From: Marinobacterium mangrovicola | GTDB lineage: Bacteria; Pseudomonadota; Gammaproteobacteria; Pseudomonadales; Balneatricaceae | DNA length: 64,000 nucleotides | Direction of reading: 5' to 3' | Assembly: GCF_004339595.1 (NCBI RefSeq) | Contig: NZ_SMFU01000011.1 | Coordinates: forward strand, 124,001 to 188,000 | In this document: positions 9,224 to 18,277 of the stretch, piece by piece | Layout: every line of letters starts with the position of its first letter | How positions within the stretch are numbered: the stretch's first letter is position 1 | The notes under the pieces: model-generated | Told to the model about the DNA's origin: nothing | Seen by the model: only the letters and a program-made list of their open reading frames with translations | Database searches by the model: none | Program-made: the position numbers and the translations under genes

Positions 9224-12064
9224 GTGCAGGTCGCCATTTTCAGGACGTCAGGCCTTATCCTGGCGGTAGCGCTGTGTTACCTCACAACGGCCTTTTTGGC
9301 GTCTGGTGTGGGGCTGCATGAGCAGATCATGCCTTTCTGGGTGCCCGCCGGTGTCGCGCTGGGTGCTGCTTTGAGATTTGGCCCCCGTATTCTTCCCGGT
9401 GTCCTGCTGGGTAATCTCGCTTTTAACCTCCTGATTACGCTGAGCTGGAAAGACAGTATCGATGCGTACAACATACTGACGGCATCGCTGATCGGTTCCG
9501 GAGCAGCCCTGCAGGCTGGCACCTCGGCCTTCCTTATCAAACGCTTCGATGCCTACCCTCTGGCGCCAAAGATGGGGCGCAGTCTGCTCTGGTATGTGCT
9601 TCTTGCGGGGCCGCTGAGCTGTATTATCAGCGCCAGTATCGGTACCAGTGCGGTGTACGAGTTCAGTGATGCCGGCGGCAGCGCCGGTTACTGGAAAGAT
9701 TGGCTCACCTGGTGGATCTCCGACAGCTTCGGCGCCATTGTTATCACGCCGGTTGTATTGGTGCTGCTCAACGGCAACCGCATGAGTGGCCGCCGACGCC
9801 TGGCGCTGATTTCCCGTCTGGGCATCATTATGGCCGGTGCCCTGGTACTGAACAGCCTGTTCCTGGATCGACTCAGCAATCAGTTGCGCCGCGATTTCAT
9901 GCGCGACACCCAGCTGATCGAAGCCCGCCTCTCTGCGGTGATGCAAAAGAACCTGACTGATCTGGCGACCCTGGGACGACGTTTTGCCGAGAACGGCACC
10001 TATTCTCCCGCGTATTTCGCCCAGGAGGCGGAAAAGCTTATCGAGGACAATCCGGGCTTGCGTGCCTACTCCTGGGATCCCATCGTGCAGCAGAGCGAAC
10101 GGGAGGTCTTTGAGCAGTACACCGCGGAACTGATCGACGAGCCGGAGTATGAGATCTATGGCGAATCGCTGTATCCGGAAGACCCGCTGATCCCGGTGCA
10201 GATGGTGGAGCCTCGCGAATCGAATCGTTCTGCGCTCGGGCTGAACCTGCTTTCGTTGGAAGATCGCCGTCGCTCGGTTATTCAGGCTCAGGCTACGGGC
10301 CGCGCGGTCGCCACCGAAATTCTTAATCTGGCCCAGGCGCCGGATCAGCCGGGGTTGCTGATCCTGCAGCCGGTTTACCATATGGGTGGAAACCGCAGTC
10401 TGCTGTATCGCCAGCGCAACCTGGTTGGTTTCATGGTGGGCGTGTTTACCCTGAACCAGTTGCTGGAGAACTCTCTGCGTAGCGCCGGGCTTCAGGATAT
10501 CAGTGTGCGTCTGACTGAAGAGGGAGCCCGAGAGTCGTTCTATTCTGACTTCCCGTCCCAGCCTAACTCTGAGCTCATCGCCGCCTTCGATCTGGAGGTG
10601 GCGCAGAGAACCTGGCATATGGAAGCCACCCCCAATGCGAACTACATGGCAGCGCACCCGTCCAGCAACGCCGTGGATCTGCAAGGGCTGCTGGCGCTGG
10701 TGGCGATTCTTGGCACCATGCTGACACTGGCGACCCATGACCGTGAACGGGTACTGCTGGCCGAGGTGCGTCGTCAGACCCAGAGTCTGGCGTATCAGGC
10801 CCGGCATGATGATCTGACCGGTCTGCCAAACCGCAGTAATCTGCTCGAAACCCTGAGAACGCGATTGGCCGAGCCCGGTGGAGAGCCGTTCGCACTGCTG
10901 TTTATCGATCTGGACCGCTTTAAATTGATCAACGACAGCTTGGGACATCAGATAGGTGATCATCTGCTGGTCGCGCTGGCGCGTAAGCTTGAGCAGCAGT
11001 TGCCCGCAGATGTCCGCTTGTTCCGCATGGGTGGTGATGAATTCATTCTGATGGTTGATGGTGACAGGCAGCGCGCCTGTGTCGAGGCCGACCGGCTGCT
11101 GATCGCCGCTGGTATGCCGATGGATGTGGATAATATCCGTCTGCAGGTAACGGCCAGCATCGGTATCAGCCTCTACCCGAAACACGGTGACGATCTCATT
11201 ACCCTGATCAAGTACGCTGATACCGCGATGTATCGCGCCAAGGCTCAGGGCAAGAACCGTTACCTGGTACACAGTGAAGAGTTCAGCGATCAGACCTTTC
11301 AGTCATTCTCGCTGGAGCAGGATCTGCGAGTTGCGCTGGGTGAACGGCAGCTGTTGCTGCATTACCAGCCCCAATTCGACCTGAAAACCGGCGAGCTGCT
11401 TGGCGCTGAAGCACTGGTTCGCTGGCAGCATCCCGAGCGTGGTCTACTGGCGCCGGGGGAATTTATCGAACTGGCGGAGGAGACCCAGCTAATTATTCCG
11501 CTCGGCTGGCAGGTGATCGAACTGGCCTGCGAGCAGGTCGCAAGCTGGAACGAGCAGGGGCTGAAGATGCCCTGCGTAGCGGTGAATATTTCGCCTCAGC
11601 AGCTGTTGCAGATGGACTTCGTTGAGAAGCTAAACGCGCTGGTGGACAGTCACCATATCGCCCGCGATACCTTTGAGCTGGAGATTACCGAACTGATGAT
11701 CATGCAGGACCCGGATCTCGCCATGCTGCAGCTGCATAAGCTGCGCGAATCGGGTTACCGTATCGCGCTGGATGATTTCGGTACCGGTTACTCATCGCTG
11801 GATCGTCTTAAACACCTGCCGCTGGATCGTCTCAAGATCGATCAGGCGTTTACCCGCGATATCGGCAGGAACTCCCGAGATGAGGCGGTGATCCTGACCA
11901 TTATCGCCCTTGGCAGTGCCCTGGGAATTGAGGTGCTCGCCGAAGGTGTGGAAACCCAGGCTCAACTGGACTTCCTCTGTAATAACGATTGTAACAGCGT
12001 GCAGGGCTACCTATTGGGTCGCCCGGTAGCGCCGGATCAACTGCCGCTGGAAACCCCGTCCTGA
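9224..12064 (+). CDS. MASE1-CHASE-GGDEF-EAL cyclic-di-GMP protein
   Basis: This 946-residue protein starts at a GTG with TAAGGAG 5 nt upstream. Its order is: a MASE1 multi-helix membrane sensor (about 1-215), a periplasmic CHASE ligand-binding domain (about 220-480), a membrane helix, GGDEF (about 525-690) and EAL (about 695-940). The synthase motif FRMGGDEFI is intact, but no RxxD inhibitory site precedes it. The EAL half keeps its catalytic set: EALVRW, VNISPQQL, ELEITEL, DDFGTGYSS, LKIDQ and AEGVETQ. It could make or break c-di-GMP; which activity dominates cannot be read from sequence. Its 3' end overlaps the convergent AraC gene by 28 bp. Confidence 0.95.
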   Translation: MQVAIFRTSGLILAVALCYLTTAFLASGVGLHEQIMPFWVPAGVALGAALRFGPRILPGVLLGNLAFNLLITLSWKDSIDAYNILTASLIGSGAALQAGTSAFLIKRFDAYPLAPKMGRSLLWYVLLAGPLSCIISASIGTSAVYEFSDAGGSAGYWKDWLTWWISDSFGAIVITPVVLVLLNGNRMSGRRRLALISRLGIIMAGALVLNSLFLDRLSNQLRRDFMRDTQLIEARLSAVMQKNLTDLATLGRRFAENGTYSPAYFAQEAEKLIEDNPGLRAYSWDPIVQQSEREVFEQYTAELIDEPEYEIYGESLYPEDPLIPVQMVEPRESNRSALGLNLLSLEDRRRSVIQAQATGRAVATEILNLAQAPDQPGLLILQPVYHMGGNRSLLYRQRNLVGFMVGVFTLNQLLENSLRSAGLQDISVRLTEEGARESFYSDFPSQPNSELIAAFDLEVAQRTWHMEATPNANYMAAHPSSNAVDLQGLLALVAILGTMLTLATHDRERVLLAEVRRQTQSLAYQARHDDLTGLPNRSNLLETLRTRLAEPGGEPFALLFIDLDRFKLINDSLGHQIGDHLLVALARKLEQQLPADVRLFRMGGDEFILMVDGDRQRACVEADRLLIAAGMPMDVDNIRLQVTASIGISLYPKHGDDLITLIKYADTAMYRAKAQGKNRYLVHSEEFSDQTFQSFSLEQDLRVALGERQLLLHYQPQFDLKTGELLGAEALVRWQHPERGLLAPGEFIELAEETQLIIPLGWQVIELACEQVASWNEQGLKMPCVAVNISPQQLLQMDFVEKLNALVDSHHIARDTFELEITELMIMQDPDLAMLQLHKLRESGYRIALDDFGTGYSSLDRLKHLPLDRLKIDQAFTRDIGRNSRDEAVILTIIALGSALGIEVLAEGVETQAQLDFLCNNDCNSVQGYLLGRPVAPDQLPLETPS

Positions 12065-12939
12065 GTGTTGAGCAGACGGAATTCCCGCGGCGAATGTCCG
12101 GTGTGGCGGCGAAAGAAGCGGGTGAAGTAGGCGGGGTCGGAAAAACCCAGCTCATAGGCGACCTCGCTGACACGCAGAGCGGTGTAAATGAGGCTGCGTC
12201 GCGCCTCGATAATCAGGCGTTCATGGATGACCTGTAGCGCATTGCGACCGGTTAGCTCACGGCACAGCTGATTCAGATAGGGCGCAGTGATACCCAGTTC
12301 TTCGGCATAGCTTTCCACCGTGCGTTGCTGCACATAGTCCCGGTTTACCTCGTCGAGAAAACGTTTCAGGTGCAACTGGCCGCGATGCTGGCGTTCACCG
12401 CCGCCCAGGCGCTCCTCCTCAATCTGTTCCTGTTCCAGCCGCTCAACCCGCACGGTCAGCAGGTTCACAAACGCCTGCAGGGCGCTATCGCGGGCGCTGT
12501 CCGGTGGGCGGCGATACTCTTCAAGCAGCATCTCGAACAGCAGATCCAGTTCCCGGTCTTGCCGTTTCAGCCTTACCAGTGAAGTGTGTGATAGCGGTAC
12601 CGGAGTGTCCTGGGAGCGGCGCGCACGTTCAAGCCGTGCCGTGGCCACCGAAACCACCGTACCGGACACATCGGCGGACCAGGCGAAGTCGTGCACGCTC
12701 ATCGGTGAGATCAGAATCAGGGAGGGGGCTTTGACCTCCAGTCTGCGACCGTCGATCTTGGCTTCGCCCTGACCGCGGCGCAGGTGAAACACCTGGGTGA
12801 TACCGGGGTGACGGTGGGGGCGGATCTGAAAACGGTGTTCGCGGGAGCGGGTGATCAGCGGCTCGCAATGCAGATAATCCGGTGTCTGCTGCCACACCTC
12901 CTCCCCGTAAAGCTGCACCGTCGGGATGCTCTGCGGCAT
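12037..12939 (-). CDS. AraC-family regulator, PobR/PobC-like
   Basis: This 300-residue regulator has an N-terminal cupin-like sensor domain (PHRHPGITQVFHLRRGQGEAKIDGRR) and a C-terminal AraC DNA-binding domain with two helix-turn-helix units (about 190-290; VESYAEELGITAPYLNQLCRE and VSEVAYELGFSDPAYFTRFF). The architecture matches the AraC-type activators of 4-hydroxybenzoate hydroxylase in Pseudomonas-like bacteria. It is transcribed away from ligAB, with about 200 bp between. It plausibly controls them in response to an aromatic acid; the effector is inferred. Confidence 0.9.
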   Translation of the reverse strand: MPQSIPTVQLYGEEVWQQTPDYLHCEPLITRSREHRFQIRPHRHPGITQVFHLRRGQGEAKIDGRRLEVKAPSLILISPMSVHDFAWSADVSGTVVSVATARLERARRSQDTPVPLSHTSLVRLKRQDRELDLLFEMLLEEYRRPPDSARDSALQAFVNLLTVRVERLEQEQIEEERLGGGERQHRGQLHLKRFLDEVNRDYVQQRTVESYAEELGITAPYLNQLCRELTGRNALQVIHERLIIEARRSLIYTALRVSEVAYELGFSDPAYFTRFFRRHTGHSPREFRLLNTQDGVSSGS

Positions 12940-13136
12940 AGCCTTCTCCTGTTGTTCAGCTGCTGTTTGCGAAATCTATTATCTTCGAAATGTACAAGTT
13001 TTTCCGCTAAATGTCCCTTCTTGTTAAAGGGATAAAAGGTGAGGATAGACCTCGTTCAATAACGCTGTCTCAGTAAGTGGGCAGCCGCAAACCCCAGATC
13101 CTTAAACCATTACTAATAACAAAGAGGAGATTCATC

Positions 13137-13538
13137 ATGGCGTGGCGTCAACACGATTACGATGAGATTCCCGGTACCTATGTCTTTGATGGCAAGCGTT
13201 CCCACTCCGGTTATGCCCTGAACCGCATGGCGTTTTCTTTCAACTCCGAAGCAAACCGCCAGGAATTTGCCGCCGACATGGATGCTTACTGCCGCAAATA
13301 TGGGCTGAGCGACGAGCAGCGGGAAGCTGTACTCAATGGTGAATTTCTCAAGTTGCTGCAGATGGGTGGCAATATTTACTACCTGGCCAAGATCGCGGTC
13401 TTCCACGGTATGACCGTGCAGGATGCAGGTGCCGCATTCCACGGTATCACTACTGATGAGTTCAAGCAGATCCTGCTGAACAATGCATCCGGTTTTGAAG
13501 AGCGTCTTAAGCAGGAAGGAGGGTTCTGGCATGGCTAA
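13137..13538 (+). CDS. ligA: Protocatechuate 4,5-dioxygenase, alpha subunit
   Basis: The 133-residue small subunit of the extradiol dioxygenase LigAB helps form the active-site lid. The family pattern is clear: YVFDGKRSHSGYALNRMAFSF at the start, then a helical LigA fold with FLKLLQMGGNIYYLAKIA and GMTVQDAGAAF. The ATG at 13137 has GAGGAG about 8 nt upstream. Its end overlaps ligB by 8 bp, so the two subunits are translationally coupled. Together they open the ring of protocatechuate (or a close relative such as gallate) between C4 and C5. None of the downstream ligC, ligI, ligJ or ligK genes is adjacent. Confidence 0.94.
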   Translation: MAWRQHDYDEIPGTYVFDGKRSHSGYALNRMAFSFNSEANRQEFAADMDAYCRKYGLSDEQREAVLNGEFLKLLQMGGNIYYLAKIAVFHGMTVQDAGAAFHGITTDEFKQILLNNASGFEERLKQEGGFWHG

Positions 13539-14376
13539 AATTATCGGTGGCCTGACCACCTCTCATATCCCGGCGATCGGCAACGCCATGTACAGCAAAC
13601 TGGAGCAGGAGCCGTACTGGAAACGTTTCTTCGACGGTTACGAGCCGGTTAAAGAGTGGCTTGATGAAGTACAGCCGGACCTGGCGATCGTCGTTTACAA
13701 CGACCACGGCCTCAACTTTTTCCTCAACCAGGTGCCGACCTTTGCCCTGGGCTGCGCCGACAGCTACCAGAATGACGACGAGGGTTGGGGCATCCCGGCC
13801 AGCGCCGACGTGAAGGGCGACGCCGAGCTATCCTGGCATATCGCCGAGACCATGATCCGCGACGAGTTCGACATCACCACCTGTCAGGAGATGAAGGTCG
13901 ACCACGGTTTCATGGTGCCGATGAACCTGTTCTGGCGCGACAAACCGACCACAAACTGGCCGAAGGCGATCCCGCTGGCGGTCAACACCGTGCAGCACCC
14001 GCTGACCAGCGCCAAACGCTGCTACGACCTGGGTAAATCGCTGCGTAAAGCGATCGATTCCTACCCGGAAGATATGAAAGTGGTCGTCATCGGCACCGGT
14101 GGTCTTTCTCATCAGCTGCAGGGCGAACGCGCCGGCATCATCGACGTGGATTTCGACCTGGAGTGCATGGACAAGATCATCAACGAACCGAGCTGGATGA
14201 CCGGTCTGAGCAACGACTACATCATGGAAAAAGCTGGGACAGAAGGTATCGAAGTGATCATGTGGATGGTGATGCGCGGCGCCCTTAACGACAAGGTCAA
14301 CGTGTTGCACAAACACTACCACGCACCGATCTCCAACACAGGAGCAGGGGTGCTGTTGCTCACCGACGCCGAATAA
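13531..14376 (+). CDS. ligB: Protocatechuate 4,5-dioxygenase, beta (catalytic) subunit
   Basis: The 281-residue catalytic subunit converts protocatechuate to 4-carboxy-2-hydroxymuconate-6-semialdehyde, using Fe(II) and oxygen. Iron ligands expected for LigB are in place: His12 in GLTTSHIPAIG, a His near residue 60 in VVYNDHGLNFF, and a Glu near residue 240 in EGIEVIMWMVMRGAL. The catalytic base histidine is in IGTGGLSHQLQGERAG. The ATG at 13531 follows AAGGAGGG. A strong terminator follows, so ligAB form a two-gene unit. Gallate or another catechol acid remains possible as substrate. Confidence 0.95.
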   Translation: MAKIIGGLTTSHIPAIGNAMYSKLEQEPYWKRFFDGYEPVKEWLDEVQPDLAIVVYNDHGLNFFLNQVPTFALGCADSYQNDDEGWGIPASADVKGDAELSWHIAETMIRDEFDITTCQEMKVDHGFMVPMNLFWRDKPTTNWPKAIPLAVNTVQHPLTSAKRCYDLGKSLRKAIDSYPEDMKVVVIGTGGLSHQLQGERAGIIDVDFDLECMDKIINEPSWMTGLSNDYIMEKAGTEGIEVIMWMVMRGALNDKVNVLHKHYHAPISNTGAGVLLLTDAE

Positions 14377-14395
14377 AAATTCGCCGACAACAACA

Positions 14396-14427
14396 AAAGC
14401 CCGAGATTTAGGTCTCGGGTTTTTTTC
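14396..14427 (+). terminator. Rho-independent terminator after ligB
   Basis: A CCCGAGA/TCTCGGG stem (14400-14406 with 14413-14419) with a 6-nt loop is followed by seven T, starting 20 nt after the ligB stop. Confidence 0.93.
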
Positions 14428-14507
14428 GTTTTAGCGCCTTTACCGTTTGGGCGCGTTGGCATGCCAGGGCACGATTTCAACCTAATTATCTGAGCGGTGC
14501 TTTTATT

Positions 14508-14724
14508 CCCCTTCAGTGCAGCCGAGCATCGCAGACTGAAAGAGAAACAAGAGATCGACTGTCTGAACCGCGAAGCGGTGAGTTTGGAGATCTCTCTCTT
14601 TCAGGCGAGAAGCACAGGGTAGTCGGCGTAGCCGACCAAGCCTTAGGGGCGGTCAGGGATTGTTAAGGGACTTTTCGCAAAGTCCCTTAACTCGCCTGCA
14701 GGCGAAACCTGCGCGAAAAAGTGC
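14508..14724 (+). repeat. Structured dispersed repeat, copy A (about 217 nt)
   Basis: This stretch matches the reverse complement of 61591-61809 over its whole length. It folds into four stem-loops: H1, CTGAAAGAGA (14536-14545) with TCTCTTTCAG (14595-14604), enclosing GAGATC/GATCTC and CCGC-gaa-GCGG; H2, GTCGGC-gta-GCCGAC (14622-14636); H3, a 13-bp stem (14662-14674 with 14679-14691, loop TCGC); H4, the palindrome TCGCCTGCAGGCGA (14692-14705). Arms of H1 and H3 differ between copies but stay paired. It lies between the convergent 3' ends of ligB and the transglutaminase gene and contains no gene. I do not recognise it as a named RNA or repeat family. Confidence 0.85.
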
Positions 14725-14782
14725 AGCGGGATCAATATAGCTGCGAGTTTAAATCGAATACCGACAAAGCCGTAGAGTCGGC

Positions 14783-15670
14783 TCAAGACTCCGGCATCGC
14801 CGCCACATCCACGGATACTTCCAGCTTCTGCGAACCACCACCATCAAAAATAACCCCCCGCAGTGGCGTCACATCGCCATAATCCCGGCCCATGGCCGTG
14901 GTGATATGCTGTTCGGACGGAATATTGTCGTTGGTCGGATCGAACTCGAACCAGCCTTCGCCCGGGGAGTACACCGCAAACCAGGCGTGAGAGGCATCGG
15001 AGCCCACCAGCTTTTCCTGTCCCGGCGGCGGCAGGGTTTCCAGGTAGCCGCTGACATAGCGCGCGGCGTAGCCCAGTGACCTGAGGCAGGCGATTGCCAG
15101 ATGGGCGAAGTCCTGACAGACACCGCGTTTATGCTCAAGCACCTCATTTAGCGGTGTCGCCACGGTGCTGAAGCCCGGATCGTATTTGAAGTCCTGAAAA
15201 ATACGACTGGTCAGTTCCCGTACCGCCGACAGCAGCGGGCGATCCGGTGTGAAAAGCGGGGCTGCATACTCGCGTACCTGTTCGCTGGCGCGGATCATCG
15301 GTGAATCCAGGCAGAACTCCCTCGCCAGCAGCGTCTCTTCATCCACCGCCATGCGGGTCAGTTCCAGAGCGCGGGCGCAGCTGTTGCCCAGGTCCAGGTC
15401 GAAGTTCATCTGTGGTTGCAGCGTCTTGATCTGGCTCGTGACGTCGATCTGCAGCGATTTGTGCGCTTCCTGAATGGAAAAGTAGTAGTAGAGGTTGGAG
15501 TAGAAGTCCTCTCTGCGCACGCTGTACACCGGCGTCGGCGTAATGCGGATCTGGGTACTCAGGCACTGCTGGCGCGGAGTGTTGCGCGGCAGCAGGTGGG
15601 CACGGTTGTAGCAAAGCGAGACCGGCGATACGTATTCGTAGTGGGTGACGTGGCGGATACGGTAGATCAT
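14783..15670 (-). CDS. Transglutaminase-like cysteine protease/ligase protein
   Basis: The 295-residue protein has the bacterial transglutaminase N-terminal beta domain (IRHVTHYEYVSPVSLCYNRAHLLPR) and a transglutaminase core. The Cys-His-Asp triad is visible in RGVCQDFAH, SHAWFAVY and EFDPTNDN, in the second half. Such proteins hydrolyse or form amide bonds. The start ATG overlaps the stop of the upstream ATP-grasp/alpha-E gene (ATGA). It is the last gene of a five-gene operon with two ATP-grasp, two alpha-E and a second transglutaminase module. A role in building or trimming a peptide is predicted for such clusters but has not been shown. Confidence 0.93.
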   Translation of the reverse strand: MIYRIRHVTHYEYVSPVSLCYNRAHLLPRNTPRQQCLSTQIRITPTPVYSVRREDFYSNLYYYFSIQEAHKSLQIDVTSQIKTLQPQMNFDLDLGNSCARALELTRMAVDEETLLAREFCLDSPMIRASEQVREYAAPLFTPDRPLLSAVRELTSRIFQDFKYDPGFSTVATPLNEVLEHKRGVCQDFAHLAIACLRSLGYAARYVSGYLETLPPPGQEKLVGSDASHAWFAVYSPGEGWFEFDPTNDNIPSEQHITTAMGRDYGDVTPLRGVIFDGGGSQKLEVSVDVAAMPES

Positions 15671-18219
15671 GGCTCTTCGCTCCAGCCGGTCTGAACAAGT
15701 TGCTGCGGTCCGCTGCGATGATCAAAGTAGCGGTCAGAAATAGCGGTGGCCACGTTACTCAACAGAGTCTGAATTCGGGCCAGACGCTTATCCAGCGCCT
15801 CACGGACGCCGCTGTCTTCAGCGCCGACGGCCAGCTCCGCCGGGCGGCTCAGCTGTACCAGGGTCAGTGCTTCAAGAATGGCGCGGTGCTCTTCGCTCAA
15901 AATCGGCGAGTTATCGCGGCTCTGCAGCTGCTCGATATGCTGGCGCAGCAGATCAACCTGGTAGTGCAGCGAGCGCGGGTTGGTCTTGTCGAGCATGATC
16001 AGTGTCAGGCCGTGATCCAGTTGCGGTCGGATGCGATAGCGGCGGCGGTAAGTGATCAGCACCTCGGAGGTGAGCAGCACGGTTTCCATCACCTGCTCTT
16101 GCTCGGAGTCTTCCAGTACCGGTACCAGCATGGCGCGCAGCAGGGCGGTGCTCTGCAGGGTACGCTCCAGGCGTCGGCCCAGTTCAAGGAAACGCCAGCC
16201 GAAACCACGAATCATGCTTTCCTGGGTCAGGCCGGAGAAGGCCAGCAGCGAGGTGACCAGCGGATCAAGCGCCTCTTCCGGGGCTATGGAGAGGCCGCTG
16301 CTGAGCAGCTGCGGCAGCTGCGCCAGTTCATCACGCAGGTCGTTGATCACCCGGTGGCTGTCCGCCGACAGCATCTCCTTGGTCTCCTCGCTGCAGTTGA
16401 GCATGGCGTGGAGGTTAGCGGTTACGCTGCCGGGGCGGCGGCGATCCAGGATCACCGACATCAGCTCTTTTTCCGGCTGAGCCAGCAGGTTGGCGTTGTT
16501 CTGGGTAAAGCCCGGGTAGGTGGTGGTGACCTGGGTGACCGCCTTGAGCATCAGATCGTGCACCGTGGTGGGCAGATAGCTGAGGCTGTTGAGCTGAATT
16601 AGCACGGTACGCAGCAGGCGCATGCCGGCTTCGGCACGTTCGCTGTAACGGCCAAGCCAGAACAGGTTTTCCACCACACGGCTGGGCAGGTCACTGGTCT
16701 GGTCTTCGGTGAAGGTAGCGCTGCGTTCCTCGATGTAGCTGACCTGACGCTGAGGTTCGGATGCCAGTACCCAGGTGTCCTTACTGGTGGCGCCGAGCTG
16801 GTTGGAAACGATCCACTGTTCGTCGCTGCTAGCAACACGAGTCAGGCCGCCCGGCATGATGCTGTAGGCGCTCTGGTCGGCAACTGCAAAGCTGCGCAAG
16901 ACCGTCGAACGGGCTTGCAGCTTACCGTTTTGCCAGGAGGGAGACGATCCCGGCAGGTTGGCTTTCTGGGCGATGAAGTGCATCGGGTTGCTGTTGATAC
17001 GGGCCTTGAGCTCGTCCAGCTTTTCCTTGCTCAGGCTCGCGCCGTAGATGCTGTGATCGCCGCTGCGTCGCGCCGTTGGCTTGATTATCAACTTGTCCAG
17101 GTTGTCGAGCATATACCTGAGATCATCAGGCTCGCCGGCCCACCAGGTCTGGGTCGATGGCAGCTGTAGCTCGTGACCGAGGAAGAACTCGGCGACCTTG
17201 GGCATAAACTTGTGCAGCGCCGGATTTTCCAGCACACCGGTACCCAGCGGGTTGGTGATTACCACGTTGCCGGCACGGGCTACTTCCAGCAGACCGGGTA
17301 CGCCGAGGTGGGAGTCTGCACGCAGTTCCACCGGGTCGCACCAGGTGTCATCGACGCGGCGCATGATGATATCAACCCGGTGCAGGCCATCCAGGGACTT
17401 CATCCAGACGTAGCCGTTGCGCACGGTCAAATCGCCACCCTGGACGAGCGAGTAGCCCAGGTAGTTGGCGAGGTAGGTGTGTTCGAAATAGGTTTCGCTG
17501 TAGGCGCCCGGCGTCAGGATCACCACCCGCGGCGAATCGCCGTTGGGTGACAATGAGGCCATCTTGCGGCGCAGCGCCTGGAAATAGAGTGACAGGCGGT
17601 GAACCTGGCTGTCACGGAACAGGCTGGGCAGCACACGTGACATCACGGTGCGGTTCTCCAGCGCATAGCCAGCGCCGCTGGGCGCCTGGGTACGGTCGCC
17701 GATCACCACCATCTTGCCATCGGCACCGCGCACCATATCGACGGCATGGAAGATCAGCTGTTTATCCCCGGGCAGGCGCAGGTCCTGGCAGGGGCGCAGA
17801 AAACCGTGGTGTGAATAAACCAGTTCCGGCGGCAGGATACGCTGTCGAATCAGTTCTCTCGGGCCATAAAGGTCTTTGAGCACCAGGTCGAACAGTTCGG
17901 CACGTTCGATCAAACCGGTTTCGATGCGGCTCCACTCCTCGCTGCCGATCAGCAACGGAACGGGATCGAGGCCCCAGGTTCGGTTGTTCTCGGTGTCGGA
18001 AGAGATGTTATAGGTGGCGCCGTCATCCCGCAGGATACGTTCGGCCTTACGCTGCCGCTCCTGCAGACCGGCATCGCCCATGCCGCCGAGACCCTCGAGC
18101 AGGTAACGCCAGTGCTCGCGGATCTCGCCATCCGGCCCGAACACCTCGTCATAAAAGGTGTCGGGGCGGGCATAGTTGAGCCCGCTCTGAGGGAGCGGTG
18201 TCGTCTCTTGTATCGCCAC
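15667..18219 (-). CDS. Circularly permuted type 2 ATP-grasp fused to alpha-E domain
   Basis: This 850-residue fusion has a circularly permuted ATP-grasp ligase (about 1-500) and a helical alpha-E domain (about 515-830). The first part has YNISSDTENNRTWGLDPVPLLI, the acceptor block HAVDMVRGADGKMVVIGDRTQAPSG, and the nucleotide-site segments GVLENPALHKFMP and KLIIKPTARRSGDHSIYG. The second part begins SRVVENLFWLGRYSERAEAGMRLLR. It starts at GTG (18219), with only a weak AAGG upstream. The same two modules exist as separate genes at 22609 and 21674, so the operon carries both a split and a fused version. It probably forms an amide or peptide bond at the cost of ATP; substrate unknown. Confidence 0.92.
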   Translation of the reverse strand: MAIQETTPLPQSGLNYARPDTFYDEVFGPDGEIREHWRYLLEGLGGMGDAGLQERQRKAERILRDDGATYNISSDTENNRTWGLDPVPLLIGSEEWSRIETGLIERAELFDLVLKDLYGPRELIRQRILPPELVYSHHGFLRPCQDLRLPGDKQLIFHAVDMVRGADGKMVVIGDRTQAPSGAGYALENRTVMSRVLPSLFRDSQVHRLSLYFQALRRKMASLSPNGDSPRVVILTPGAYSETYFEHTYLANYLGYSLVQGGDLTVRNGYVWMKSLDGLHRVDIIMRRVDDTWCDPVELRADSHLGVPGLLEVARAGNVVITNPLGTGVLENPALHKFMPKVAEFFLGHELQLPSTQTWWAGEPDDLRYMLDNLDKLIIKPTARRSGDHSIYGASLSKEKLDELKARINSNPMHFIAQKANLPGSSPSWQNGKLQARSTVLRSFAVADQSAYSIMPGGLTRVASSDEQWIVSNQLGATSKDTWVLASEPQRQVSYIEERSATFTEDQTSDLPSRVVENLFWLGRYSERAEAGMRLLRTVLIQLNSLSYLPTTVHDLMLKAVTQVTTTYPGFTQNNANLLAQPEKELMSVILDRRRPGSVTANLHAMLNCSEETKEMLSADSHRVINDLRDELAQLPQLLSSGLSIAPEEALDPLVTSLLAFSGLTQESMIRGFGWRFLELGRRLERTLQSTALLRAMLVPVLEDSEQEQVMETVLLTSEVLITYRRRYRIRPQLDHGLTLIMLDKTNPRSLHYQVDLLRQHIEQLQSRDNSPILSEEHRAILEALTLVQLSRPAELAVGAEDSGVREALDKRLARIQTLLSNVATAISDRYFDHRSGPQQLVQTGWSEEP

Positions 18220-18277
18220 GTGGTCTGTTTAGCCTTATTTGTTCACCGGGAGCGACATCATAGGAGATTTACCCCAT

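Noticed and set aside
9248-11272. 674-codon open frame antisense to the MASE1-GGDEF-EAL gene
   Set aside because: It mirrors the codon pattern of the real gene on the other strand, has His/Gln-rich unnatural composition and no domain.
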